Positions 1 through 8,407 of a DNA stretch of 64,000 bases are shown here, one piece after another. A model generated the notes under the pieces. The model worked only from the letters and a program-made list of their open reading frames with translations. It did not search any database and was not told the origin of the DNA. The position numbers were made by a program, and so were the translations under genes. The first letter of the stretch is position 1. Every line of letters starts with the position of its first letter. The stretch is from Pseudoneobacillus sp042683745. Lineage in GTDB: Bacteria; Bacillota; Bacilli; Bacillales; Cytobacillaceae. The stretch covers positions 1-64,000 of the forward strand of contig NZ_JBHUJX010000004.1 of NCBI RefSeq assembly GCF_042683745.1. Reading direction: 5' to 3'.

Positions 1-76
1 AAAGATTCGCTCGACTTGCATGTATTAGGCACGCCGCCAGCGTTCGTCCTGAGCCAGGATCAAACTCTCCAATAAA
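1..76 (-). rRNA. 16S ribosomal RNA, 5' end (partial)
   Basis: The reverse complement contains the universal 5' landmark of bacterial 16S rRNA (AGAGTTTGATCCTGGCTCAG), followed by the conserved helix ending in CATGCAAGTCGAGCG. Only the first ~75 nt lie in the window; the gene continues off the left edge, transcribed leftward. The mature 5' end is placed at about 76 by comparison with the family and is uncertain by a few bases. Confidence 0.97.
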
Positions 77-201
77 GTGTTTGATTAGCTCATAAAGTTT
101 ACTCTGGCTTACTTCTATTATATAGAAGTTTTTATTTGTTAACGTTTGGTTGTTTAGTTTTCAAAGAGCAATTTTTTTCATTGCCGTTAAGCAACTATAT
201 C

Positions 202-230
202 AATATATCATTCCATTCAATCTTTGTCAA
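202..230 (-). promoter_or_regulatory. rrn promoter P2
   Basis: The minus strand carries TTGACA (230-225), a 17-nt spacer and TATATT (207-202), about 125 nt upstream of the 16S 5' end. Together with a second copy further upstream it forms the tandem P1/P2 arrangement usual for Bacillus rRNA operons. Confidence 0.8.
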
Positions 231-294
231 CATCTTTTTTCAAAAAGTTATTTTCAAATAACTTTTATTTCGTTTGTCGCTGCTGACTTAAACT

Positions 295-323
295 ATAATA
301 TCACCGTGTCCCATCTAAGTCAA
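295..323 (-). promoter_or_regulatory. rrn promoter P1
   Basis: The minus strand carries TTGACT (323-318), a 17-nt spacer and TATTAT (300-295). It is the upstream member of the tandem pair driving the rRNA operon to the left. Confidence 0.8.
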
Positions 324-361
324 CAATAAAATAATTATTAATTCCAGATTAATTTCACCCA

Positions 362-391
362 TAAAACAAACCGCTTTCTGATAAAAGCGGC
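362..391 (-). terminator. terminator downstream of ptsG
   Basis: An inverted repeat, CCGCTTT (371-377) with AAAGCGG (384-390), is followed on the minus strand by a T-rich tract. It lies 10 nt after the ptsG stop and insulates the rRNA promoters. Confidence 0.85.
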
Positions 392-400
392 TTGTTCATC

Positions 401-2464
401 CTATGATTTTATTATCTCAATAATACTTTCTTCTTTCATTTCTACAGTTCCAGTTTTCTTAATGTGAACAGTTTCTCCTTGCGCTAAATTCGTAAACACG
501 ATAGGAGTTATTATCGAAGGAGCATTTGCTTTAATGTAATCTAAGTCTACCTTAAGTAAAGGTTGTCCTGCTTCTACTCGATCATTTTCAGATACTAGCG
601 TTTCAAAACCTTCTCCTTTTAATTTTACGGTATCAATACCTACATGGATTAATATTTCTCTACCCGAATCTGATAAAAGACCTAGCGCATGCTTCGTCGG
701 AAATAGGTTAATTACTTTTCCGTCTACTGGAGATACAATCATTCCATCAGTCGGTATAATGGCAAAACCATCCCCCATCATTTTCCCTGAAAAAACTTGA
801 TCAGGTACATCAGTAATTGGTTTTACCTCCCCTTTTATCGGAGATATGAAATAATCTTCTCTTTTATTTTCCGTTTGAAGTGCTTCTGGATTTATTTCTT
901 CAATTTGCTGCTCCACACCTTTTTCAGGTGCTTTTACAACCGGTACTGGCTTTTTCCCACTCATAATATCCTTCATCTGTCCTTTTATCGTTTCAGATCG
1001 CGGACCAAATATTGCTTGAATATTATTTCCTACCTCAAGTACACCGGCTGCTCCTAGTTTTTTCAACTGCTCTTTGTCTACATTTTTTACATCATTTACG
1101 GATACTCGAAGACGAGTAATACATGCATCTAAATGAGCAATATTTTCTTTCCCACCCATTGCATGAAGGATGTTGTAAGGAAGATCTCCCGCTTTTTCAG
1201 TCTTTCCTTCATCGACTTCTTCAACAACCTCGCGTCCAGGCGTCTTCAAATTAAACTTACGGATTGCATATCGGAATCCGAAATAGTAGATTACAGCAAA
1301 CACTAAACCTACTGGAATAACTAGCCATGCATGAGTTTGTGGATTGATTAATCCAAATAATATGTAATCAATTAAGCCTCCAGAGAATGTCATTCCGATT
1401 TTTACATCTAATAGTTGCATCACCATAAAAGATAATCCAGCAAATACGGCATGTATTCCAAATAATACAGGTGCGACAAATAGGAATGAGAATTCTATTG
1501 GTTCTGTAATCCCTGTTAAAAATGATGTTAGTGCCGCAGATGCCATCAATCCACCAACAACTACTTTTCTTTCAGGGCGAGCCTCGTGATAAATAGCCAA
1601 TGCTGCAGCAGGTAGACCAAACATCATAAACGGAAATTTCCCTGTCATAAAGGTACCTGCTGTTAAGTTTTGAACATTATCTGTAATTTGCGCCATAAAA
1701 ATCCGTTGATCTCCTCGAACGACTTCTCCTGCTTTCGTTGCATACTCACCAAATTCATACCAGAAAGGTGAATAGAATATATGATGCAATCCAAAAGGAA
1801 TTAATGAACGTTCAATCACACCAAAGATAAATGCTGACAATGTTAAGTTTGCGTGCACCATATTTTGTGAGAAAGCATTTAATCCCGTTTGGATGGGCGG
1901 CCAAATGATAAGCATGATTAAACCTAGAAGAATAGCCGTTCCAGCCGTGATAATTGGAACAAACCGTTTCCCCGCAAAGAACCCTAAATAAGACGGTAAT
2001 TCAATTTCATAAAAGCGATTATAAAGGGATGCAGCAATAATCCCGACAATGATTCCCCCAAACACACCTGTTTGCAGTGTGGGGATCCCTAAAACATTTG
2101 CGTAATTTAGTCCATTAACATCTTCAGCCGAAAGTCCAAGAGCGGTCCCCATCGTTACATTCATAATCAAATAACCAATGATAGCGGCAAGACCCGCTAC
2201 TCCTTCTCCTCCCGCTAATCCAACAGCAACCCCTACAGCGAAAAGTAAAGCCAGGTTACCAAAAACTACATCCCCTGCACCTTTCATGATATCCGCTACA
2301 ATTTTCACTCCACTATTATCTAAAAATGGTGCAATATCTAATAATACAGGGTTTGTCAGTGCCGCACCTAAGGCAAGTAAAATACCAGCCGCTGGTAAGA
2401 GAGCAACAGGTAGCATTAACGCTTTACCTACCTTTTGCAAAACTCCAAAAGCATTTTTGAACAT
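401..2464 (-). CDS. ptsG: PTS glucose-type transporter, EIICBA
   Basis: This is a 687-aa phosphotransferase permease that imports and phosphorylates a hexose, most likely glucose. Domains in order: membrane EIIC (about residues 1-400, many hydrophobic segments, with the conserved PFGLHHIFY region), EIIB (about 430-510, phospho-cysteine in LDACITRLR) and EIIA (about 540-687, phospho-histidine in ILIHVGIDTV). Length and domain order match PtsG of Bacillus. The start has a clear AGGAGG about 7 nt upstream. The gene lies alone between terminators. The glucose family is assigned over the related N-acetylglucosamine carriers by overall resemblance, so the sugar is inferred. No GlcT-type antiterminator hairpin was recognised in the 200-nt leader. 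Confidence 0.92.
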   Translation of the reverse strand: MFKNAFGVLQKVGKALMLPVALLPAAGILLALGAALTNPVLLDIAPFLDNSGVKIVADIMKGAGDVVFGNLALLFAVGVAVGLAGGEGVAGLAAIIGYLIMNVTMGTALGLSAEDVNGLNYANVLGIPTLQTGVFGGIIVGIIAASLYNRFYEIELPSYLGFFAGKRFVPIITAGTAILLGLIMLIIWPPIQTGLNAFSQNMVHANLTLSAFIFGVIERSLIPFGLHHIFYSPFWYEFGEYATKAGEVVRGDQRIFMAQITDNVQNLTAGTFMTGKFPFMMFGLPAAALAIYHEARPERKVVVGGLMASAALTSFLTGITEPIEFSFLFVAPVLFGIHAVFAGLSFMVMQLLDVKIGMTFSGGLIDYILFGLINPQTHAWLVIPVGLVFAVIYYFGFRYAIRKFNLKTPGREVVEEVDEGKTEKAGDLPYNILHAMGGKENIAHLDACITRLRVSVNDVKNVDKEQLKKLGAAGVLEVGNNIQAIFGPRSETIKGQMKDIMSGKKPVPVVKAPEKGVEQQIEEINPEALQTENKREDYFISPIKGEVKPITDVPDQVFSGKMMGDGFAIIPTDGMIVSPVDGKVINLFPTKHALGLLSDSGREILIHVGIDTVKLKGEGFETLVSENDRVEAGQPLLKVDLDYIKANAPSIITPIVFTNLAQGETVHIKKTGTVEMKEESIIEIIKS

Positions 2465-2618
2465 TTTAGTTTCCTCCTAACATATTTCAAACCCAACGTT
2501 TCAAAATAAAAAAATGGCATAAGTAAAGAAATAATGAATTGGAATTATGGTTAGAATACCCCTAAATTTCCATTTCAATAAACTTCTTTTACTAATGCCT
2601 AGAATAATATTTCGTAAA

Positions 2619-2653
2619 TAAAAAACGACCTTGCTATTAAAGAGCAAGGTCGC
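2619..2653 (-). terminator. terminator of pbuG
   Basis: The hairpin CGACCTTGCT/AGCAAGGTCG has a small loop and is followed on the minus strand by six T's, directly after the pbuG stop. Confidence 0.9.
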
Positions 2654-2660
2654 AAACTTA

Positions 2661-3989
2661 TTAAACTAAGAAGATAAAATAACAGATAAAAATAACGAAG
2701 AAGAAATACATTACTGGATGAATCTCTTTCATACGCCCCTTCATAACCATTGTTATTGGATAAAAGATAAATCCAACAGCAATTCCTGTTGCGATACTAT
2801 AAGACAAAGGCATTGCAATGATTGTCAAAAATGCTGGCACAGCAATTTCGAAACGGTTCCAATCAATTTTCCCTAAAGAAGAAACCATTAGTACCCCGAC
2901 AATAATTAAAGCCGGTGCAGTAACAGGAGATGTAACGACCTCCAGTAGCGGGAAGAAAAATAAGGATAAAATGAAGAATCCGGCTGTAACTAGTGATGCA
3001 AAACCTGTTCTAGCTCCAGAGGCAACCCCTGCTGTTGATTCAATATAAGAAGTTGTTGTCGATGTACCTAATACTGACCCTGCAATTGACGCAATGGAAT
3101 CCGCAAAAAGGGCTTTTCCAGCTCTAGGTAGTTTATTATCTTTCATTAATCCTGCTTGGTTTGCCACTGCCACTAATGTTCCTGCGTTATCAAAGAAATC
3201 TACGAACAAGAATGTTAATACAATCCCCAGCATCGTTGTTGTATAAAAAGAATGATCGCCAAATGATGAGAATACGGCACCGAAAGTTGGCGCTATACTT
3301 GGAACTGAATCTACTACTCTATTTGGAGTATCGATTAAGTTAAATATCATCCCTACAATAACTGTAACAACCATGCCGTAGAATACAGCACCCTTTATAC
3401 CACGTGTCATCATGATAACAGTTACCACGATACCGAATATAGCTAATAAGGTATTTCCGTTTGTTAAATCACCTAACCCTACAAGGGTAGCATCATTATT
3501 GACAATAATTCCTGCGTTTTGGAATCCAACAAAGGTAATGAACAATCCAATACCAGCACCAACAGCATATTTTAAATCAATCGGAATGGCATTTATTATT
3601 TTTTCACGAAGACCGGATATCGTTAATAATAAGAAGAATATACCTGAAATAAATACGGCACCAAGTGCATGCTGCCATGGAATCCCACTTCCTAACACAA
3701 CCGTGTACGCAAAGAAAGCATTTAACCCCATTCCTGGAGCAAGCGCAATTGGGTACTTTCCTAATAGACCCATAATAATTGAGCCGATAGCAGCAGCCAA
3801 TGCTGTTGCCACAAACACTGCTCCGTGGTCCATTCTTAATGAATCTGGTAAATCTTTAATATTAGCTAGAGTAAGAGTGATAGGGTTAACGATTAAAATA
3901 TAAGCCATCGCTAAAAAGGTCGTTAATCCACCCATAAACTCTCGGCGATAATTCGTTCCAAGTTCTTCAAATTGGAAATATTTTTTCAC
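2661..3989 (-). CDS. pbuG: hypoxanthine/guanine permease (AzgA/NCS2 family)
   Basis: This is a 442-aa polytopic membrane protein of the AzgA-like branch of the nucleobase-cation symporters, importing hypoxanthine and guanine. Family marks include the N-terminal GGLTTFLAMAYILIVNP segment and a TSTTTSYIESTAGVASGARTG-like segment (around residue 310). About 12 hydrophobic stretches are visible and the length is normal. It sits downstream of guaA in the same orientation, as in B. subtilis, but has its own promoter, a guanine-class riboswitch and a terminator in the leader. It is therefore expected to be shut off when guanine is plentiful. Function is assigned from family, riboswitch and synteny. 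Confidence 0.93.
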   Translation of the reverse strand: MKKYFQFEELGTNYRREFMGGLTTFLAMAYILIVNPITLTLANIKDLPDSLRMDHGAVFVATALAAAIGSIIMGLLGKYPIALAPGMGLNAFFAYTVVLGSGIPWQHALGAVFISGIFFLLLTISGLREKIINAIPIDLKYAVGAGIGLFITFVGFQNAGIIVNNDATLVGLGDLTNGNTLLAIFGIVVTVIMMTRGIKGAVFYGMVVTVIVGMIFNLIDTPNRVVDSVPSIAPTFGAVFSSFGDHSFYTTTMLGIVLTFLFVDFFDNAGTLVAVANQAGLMKDNKLPRAGKALFADSIASIAGSVLGTSTTTSYIESTAGVASGARTGFASLVTAGFFILSLFFFPLLEVVTSPVTAPALIIVGVLMVSSLGKIDWNRFEIAVPAFLTIIAMPLSYSIATGIAVGFIFYPITMVMKGRMKEIHPVMYFFFVIFICYFIFLV

Positions 3990-4018
3990 TTATTCTTCCC
4001 CCTTAATGATGATAAAAA

Positions 4019-4052
4019 CAAAAAAACACTTCGGATTCGCTCACCGAAGCGT
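4019..4052 (-). terminator. riboswitch expression-platform terminator of pbuG
   Basis: CGCTTCGG pairs with CCGAAGTG on the minus strand, followed by a run of T's, between the purine aptamer and the pbuG start. It is the expected OFF structure of the guanine riboswitch. Confidence 0.85.
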
Positions 4053-4133
4053 TGACTCAGGGTTCGTGTAAATAATAAGGGAGTTGAAGAATAATAAATA
4101 AGTGCAATATAGTCCCATTAGTTATTTAAACAC

Positions 4134-4208
4134 TTACCTCGTAGTCAAGCTATTTACGGTAGCTCGGTAGAAACTTTTGGGCCATATCCCCAACATTATA
4201 CGACGTAA
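4134..4208 (-). ncRNA. purine (guanine-class) riboswitch of pbuG
   Basis: The minus strand shows the purine aptamer: P1 arms TTAC-TCGTA and TACGA-GTAA, the TATAATGTTGGGGATATGG arm, the central GTTTCTACC, and a P3 arm closed before GACTAC. The C in GACTAC at the base-pairing position indicates guanine or hypoxanthine specificity rather than adenine. Confidence 0.93.
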
Positions 4209-4232
4209 ATCGACATATCTCATTTCAATTTT

Positions 4233-4261
4233 ATTATATATAGTTATTTTATTTTAGTCAA
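4233..4261 (-). promoter_or_regulatory. sigma-A promoter of the pbuG leader
   Basis: TTGACT (4261-4256), a 17-nt spacer and TATAAT (4238-4233) on the minus strand, about 25 nt upstream of the aptamer. Confidence 0.85.
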
Positions 4262-4262
4262 T

Positions 4263-4292
4263 AAAAAAACGAACATTTTTTAAAATGTCCGT
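4263..4292 (-). terminator. terminator between guaA and pbuG
   Basis: ACGGACATTTT pairs with AAAATGTTCGT on the minus strand and is followed by seven T's. It ends transcripts from guaA just before the -35 box of pbuG. Confidence 0.75.
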
Positions 4293-4320
4293 TTTAATGT
4301 TCGTATTTAACCTCATCTGT

Positions 4321-4416
4321 CTATCTGCAGCAGCTAGACCCGACAAGCTGCTTTCGACGGACAGGACGTCCTAATGTCGACTAAGACATGCGGATGTGGC
4401 GTTTTAGTCGACCGCT
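4321..4416. repeat. intergenic repeat-like, hairpin-rich segment
   Basis: The sequence has nested palindromes (CAGCAGCT/AGCTGC-type arms, GTCGAC twice, AGGACGTCCT). It shares the words GTCCTGTC and the GTCGAC spacing with the larger element at 17602-17861. It lies just after the guaA stop, with no coding capacity. It is read as a short relative or fragment of the same Bacillaceae intergenic repeat family; the relationship is judged by eye. Confidence 0.45.
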
Positions 4417-4423
4417 TTTCTCT

Positions 4424-5968
4424 TTATTCCCACTCAATCGTCGCAGGTGGCTTACTCGTAATATCATAGACAACACGATTGACATGCGCTACTTCATTGA
4501 CGATTCTAGTCGAGATTTTCTCTAATATATCCCAAGGGATTCTTGCCCAATCTGATGTCATTCCATCAATGGATGTAACTGCGCGAATTCCGATCGTGTA
4601 ATCATATGTTCTAGCATCACCCATTACACCTACACTTCTAATGTCAGGTAAAACGGTGAAGTATTGCCAAATATCTCGATCTAGACCAGCATTTTTAATT
4701 TCTTCACGTAAGATGGCATCTGATTCACGAACAATTTCAAGCTTGTCCTCAGATACTTCACCTAACACTCGAATTCCTAAGCCAGGTCCTGGGAACGGTT
4801 GTCTCCACACAATGTCATCAGGAATTCCTAACTCCGTTCCTAAAGCACGAACTTCATCTTTGAATAATGTGTTTAACGGTTCAATTAATGTAAATTGCAT
4901 GTCCTCTGGAAGACCGCCGACATTATGATGTGATTTAATCGTTTGCGCTGTAGCTGTTCCACTTTCAATAATATCTGTATATAAAGTACCTTGAGCCAGG
5001 AAGTCAATTCCTTTTAACTTAGTTGCTTCATCATCAAAGACATAAATAAATTCATTTCCAATAATTTTACGTTTTTGCTCTGGATCGGACACGCCTTTTA
5101 ATTTGCTCATGAAACGCTCTTTCGCATCCACTTTAATGACATTCATATGGAAACCTTCAGAGAAAGTTTTCATAACGCCTTCTGCTTCATCTTTACGCAA
5201 TAAACCATGATCAACAAAGATACAAGTTAGTTGATCACCAATTGCCTTATGAATAAGAACCGCTACTACGGATGAATCTACTCCACCACTTAACGCACAA
5301 AGAACTTGCTTATCTCCGACAGTTTGGCGAATCTTCGCTATTTCTACCTCAATGAAATTTTCCATTGACCAGTTACCGCTGCATTCACACACACCAAAGA
5401 CAAAATTCTTAAGCAGATCATTACCATATACAGAATGCAATACTTCCGGGTGGAATTGTACTGCATAAAGCTTTCGGCCCATATCACTCATTGCTGCTAT
5501 TGGGCAGGAATGGCTAATCGCATCAATCGTGAACCCCTCAGGTGTTTCCACTACTAAATCACCATGACTCATCCACACGATTTGTTGCTCAGGTAGATCA
5601 CGGAAAAGGATCGATGGATTCTTCACATCAATGGATGCTTTTCCATATTCACGATGCTTCGCTTTTTCTACTTTACCACCAAAGTGTAAAGTCATTAATT
5701 GCATTCCGTAGCAAATTCCTAAGATCGGAATGCCTAATTCAAAAATAGCTTCGTCACAGCGAAATGAATTTTCTTCATATACACTATTTGGACCACCTGA
5801 GAAAATAATTCCTGTAGGATTCATTTTTTTGATTTCTTCAGCTGTAATCGTATGTGGATGCAACTCACTATAAACCCCAAATTCTCGAATACGACGGGTA
5901 ATTAATTGATTGTATTGACTTCCGAAATCGAGCACGACGATCATTTCTTGATTTTGTATTTCTTTCAT
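4424..5968 (-). CDS. guaA: GMP synthase (glutamine-hydrolysing)
   Basis: This 514-aa enzyme converts XMP, ATP and glutamine to GMP. The N-terminal class I glutamine amidotransferase domain (about 1-195) has the nucleophile in GICYGMQL and the His/Glu pair in QFHPEV. The ATP-pyrophosphatase domain (about 205-390) has the P-loop ALSGGVDSSV. The C-terminal dimerisation domain ends KPPATIEWE, as in the family. Length is normal. A guanine-class riboswitch with a terminator sits in the leader, so expression should fall when guanine is high. It is flanked by pbuG and the transglutaminase operon, in B. subtilis order. Confidence 0.97.
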   Translation of the reverse strand: MKEIQNQEMIVVLDFGSQYNQLITRRIREFGVYSELHPHTITAEEIKKMNPTGIIFSGGPNSVYEENSFRCDEAIFELGIPILGICYGMQLMTLHFGGKVEKAKHREYGKASIDVKNPSILFRDLPEQQIVWMSHGDLVVETPEGFTIDAISHSCPIAAMSDMGRKLYAVQFHPEVLHSVYGNDLLKNFVFGVCECSGNWSMENFIEVEIAKIRQTVGDKQVLCALSGGVDSSVVAVLIHKAIGDQLTCIFVDHGLLRKDEAEGVMKTFSEGFHMNVIKVDAKERFMSKLKGVSDPEQKRKIIGNEFIYVFDDEATKLKGIDFLAQGTLYTDIIESGTATAQTIKSHHNVGGLPEDMQFTLIEPLNTLFKDEVRALGTELGIPDDIVWRQPFPGPGLGIRVLGEVSEDKLEIVRESDAILREEIKNAGLDRDIWQYFTVLPDIRSVGVMGDARTYDYTIGIRAVTSIDGMTSDWARIPWDILEKISTRIVNEVAHVNRVVYDITSKPPATIEWE

Positions 5969-6029
5969 GATTGCTCACCACTTTCTTAAATATACCTACT
6001 AATTATGCCCTTTGATGTCCATATAAAAA

Positions 6030-6088
6030 CAAAAAAAACTAGAATTTTGCCATTCCATAATAAAATAGAAAGGCAGAATTCTAGTTTT
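6030..6088 (-). terminator. riboswitch expression-platform terminator of guaA
   Basis: AAAACTAGAATT (6035-6046) and AATTCTAGTTTT (6077-6088) form a long stem with an inner GCC/GGC stem, followed on the minus strand by a T run. It lies between the aptamer and guaA. Confidence 0.9.
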
Positions 6089-6111
6089 ATAAAACACCAA
6101 ATAGATTCCTG

Positions 6112-6184
6112 CCTTCATAGTCAAATCATTTACGGTGATTCGGTAGAAACTTTCGATCCATATTATCGAGGATATACGAAGGAA
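6112..6184 (-). ncRNA. purine (guanine-class) riboswitch of guaA
   Basis: The minus strand has P1 arms CCTTCGTATA/TATGAAGG, the ATAATATGGATCG arm, GTTTCTACC and the closing GACTATG. The C before TATG predicts guanine binding. The 3' P1 strand is close enough to the terminator stem for mutually exclusive folding. Confidence 0.93.
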
Positions 6185-6201
6185 ATATGATATTGTTATA
6201 C

Positions 6202-6230
6202 ATTTTAACAATAGGAATTTTCTTGGTCAA
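6202..6230 (-). promoter_or_regulatory. sigma-A promoter of the guaA leader
   Basis: TTGACC (6230-6225), a 17-nt spacer and TAAAAT (6207-6202) on the minus strand. The -35 box overlaps the stop codon of the upstream transglutaminase gene. Confidence 0.75.
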
Positions 6231-8407
6231 GCACTCGTCTTTTTAATTAAATTTTCCCACAATTCCTTTGACTCTAACCAAGTTCCATTTTTCATGGAAC
6301 CTTTGTATAAATACTGTTCATAAGCAATCGTTAAACGGCTCATTTGATTGGATGAGAAAAAGCGGTCAATATATTTAGCATAATCTCTTAACGTTTGGTT
6401 TTCATTTCGCCTTAAGCCATAGCGCTCCAGTTGCTTTAATAAAGCAAGATAAGCCGTGACTAAACTTTCGTCGTTCTTACGATATTTAAATTTCCAAATA
6501 AGAAAGTAGGGCATCCACTTTGAACGACTTCGATATACATATAGAAGAACGAAAGCAACTGCTATGCCTCCAAAAACAATCCATTTCCATTCCTTTTTAA
6601 AGAACAGCTTTATATTCAGCCATAACTTATCTAAAGAAAAAGTAGAATTAGACTTTTTATTCGTTTCTTCCTTTTCTCGGTCAGGTTTTTTAGGTTCTTC
6701 TTTTTTCTCTGGGAGAGGCGTCTCCTCTTTCTTAGGATCCTCTTTGTACGTATCAAAATTTAATGTAACATTGTTCGTGAAGCCTGGAGTCGGTTCAAAC
6801 GCAAGCCAACCCGACCCTGGGAAAAAAACTTCAACCCATGAATGAGCATTATTGTTTGTCACTTCGAAGATTTTCCGACTGTGTTCTCCAAGGCGTTTAT
6901 ACTCACCGTCTGTATACCCTTTAACCCAACGAGTAGGTATACCTAAAGTTCGCAGCATCACAGCCATCGAAGTAGAGAAATTATCACAATAGCCCCTTTT
7001 CGTATCAAACAGGAATTGAGCAACATAATCATCTCCGGAACCAGGGATTGCTACATTTTTCTGATCATAGGAATATTCATTTCGATCAAAGTATTTCTCA
7101 ACTGCTCTTACTTTATCAAACCAAGTCTCTTTTCCTTCCGTAATTTGCATGGCGAGTTCCCTTATTTCTGGCGGAAGATTATTTGGTACTTGAGTATATC
7201 GACTGGCAAAGTCGGAGCCCAACCTAGACTGTTCAATCGATTTGACTTGTTGAAGCTTTGCCACACTGTATTTTGGAACTCTATACTTGAAAGAGTAGTT
7301 ATTCACTTGACTGTCTTTAAAGTATATTTTTTCCTTCACCGCATTCATTTCAAACGCAGAATTGGATGGCGTTTCAATATGCTTTACTCCAAATGGATAT
7401 ATCGCGTGTGGATATTCCATATAAGTGGTAATCGTTGCTTCTTCGTCTTTATAAGATACATCTGGTTCAAAAGCATAAATAGGAAACTCGCCTTCTGGAG
7501 GAATGGAAATTCTCTCCTGGTCTGAGTAATCTACCCAGCCCTTTCCGGTATAAACCTCCTTCGACTCAACTCTCCAATAATGCCTAGCCGCCACTTCAGC
7601 TTGAAAAACTACCCGATCATCACCAATGAACGGACCACCTAAATTTGAATCGTCTACGCCATAACCAATTCGATTCACAGATTCATCTTTATTATTAAGG
7701 GATTTAATATAAGGGACAGGATCCGGCCAAATCGGACCAGCTTTCGGAACAGTAAATCCGATACCCACACTACAGATGATTAAAATAGTTAATGAAACCA
7801 TCCATTTCCGAGAGAACGAATAATTCCGCCCAATATTTTCATTCGTTAAAATTCGATTCAACGTTAATATACCCATTGCGGCAAATCCAGTGATGATCGC
7901 TCTTATGATTGCACCTTTAGCAGAATACGGAGTAAAGGTGTCCAATACCGTTATATAGATAAGCGTGATAAGAAAAAAGAGAAAAATCCTTTTTCGGTTG
8001 ATGAGCCAATAATGAACCAAATAAGTCATTAACCAAAGTAATAGGAAGAAAAGAAGTGTTCGAAACACATTCGTTAACTCGCCCCATTGTCCACTCCATA
8101 CATATACCATATTTTGTACGGTATCCTTAAGGACGATCATCATCCAATGTATAGAAAAGAAGCCACCTTCAAAATAAAAATAATAGATTGAACTTAAAAT
8201 GATGAATACTTTAACTAGAAAGCCGATCCAGACTCTAACCTGAAAATACACTAACGCAAAGGATAAAAGAATATAAAAAACAAACACACCAATACTACCT
8301 GTATTCGTTAATTCCTTTAACGGTCGAATCCATTCCCATAAAAGAACAAAGCCGAATACATACAGAAAAAATGTTTCCCAATTGCGTTTAGACACTTCAT
8401 TATTCAT
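6227..8407 (-). CDS. yebA: membrane transglutaminase-like protein (TgpA/YebA family)
   Basis: This 726-aa membrane protein begins with about six hydrophobic segments (residues 10-220). It then has an extracytoplasmic transglutaminase-like domain with the catalytic Cys in RGYCDNFSTSMAVMLR and the His in NAHSWVEVFFPG, followed by a charged Lys/Glu linker. A further membrane segment (KWIVFGGIAVAFVLLYVY) and a cytoplasmic DUF4129-like tail complete it. It overlaps the DUF58 gene upstream by 4 nt and forms an operon with it and MoxR, as in B. subtilis yeaC-yeaD-yebA. The family is linked to envelope maintenance; the substrate is unknown. Confidence 0.9.
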   Translation of the reverse strand: MNNEVSKRNWETFFLYVFGFVLLWEWIRPLKELTNTGSIGVFVFYILLSFALVYFQVRVWIGFLVKVFIILSSIYYFYFEGGFFSIHWMMIVLKDTVQNMVYVWSGQWGELTNVFRTLLFFLLLWLMTYLVHYWLINRKRIFLFFLITLIYITVLDTFTPYSAKGAIIRAIITGFAAMGILTLNRILTNENIGRNYSFSRKWMVSLTILIICSVGIGFTVPKAGPIWPDPVPYIKSLNNKDESVNRIGYGVDDSNLGGPFIGDDRVVFQAEVAARHYWRVESKEVYTGKGWVDYSDQERISIPPEGEFPIYAFEPDVSYKDEEATITTYMEYPHAIYPFGVKHIETPSNSAFEMNAVKEKIYFKDSQVNNYSFKYRVPKYSVAKLQQVKSIEQSRLGSDFASRYTQVPNNLPPEIRELAMQITEGKETWFDKVRAVEKYFDRNEYSYDQKNVAIPGSGDDYVAQFLFDTKRGYCDNFSTSMAVMLRTLGIPTRWVKGYTDGEYKRLGEHSRKIFEVTNNNAHSWVEVFFPGSGWLAFEPTPGFTNNVTLNFDTYKEDPKKEETPLPEKKEEPKKPDREKEETNKKSNSTFSLDKLWLNIKLFFKKEWKWIVFGGIAVAFVLLYVYRSRSKWMPYFLIWKFKYRKNDESLVTAYLALLKQLERYGLRRNENQTLRDYAKYIDRFFSSNQMSRLTIAYEQYLYKGSMKNGTWLESKELWENLIKKTSA

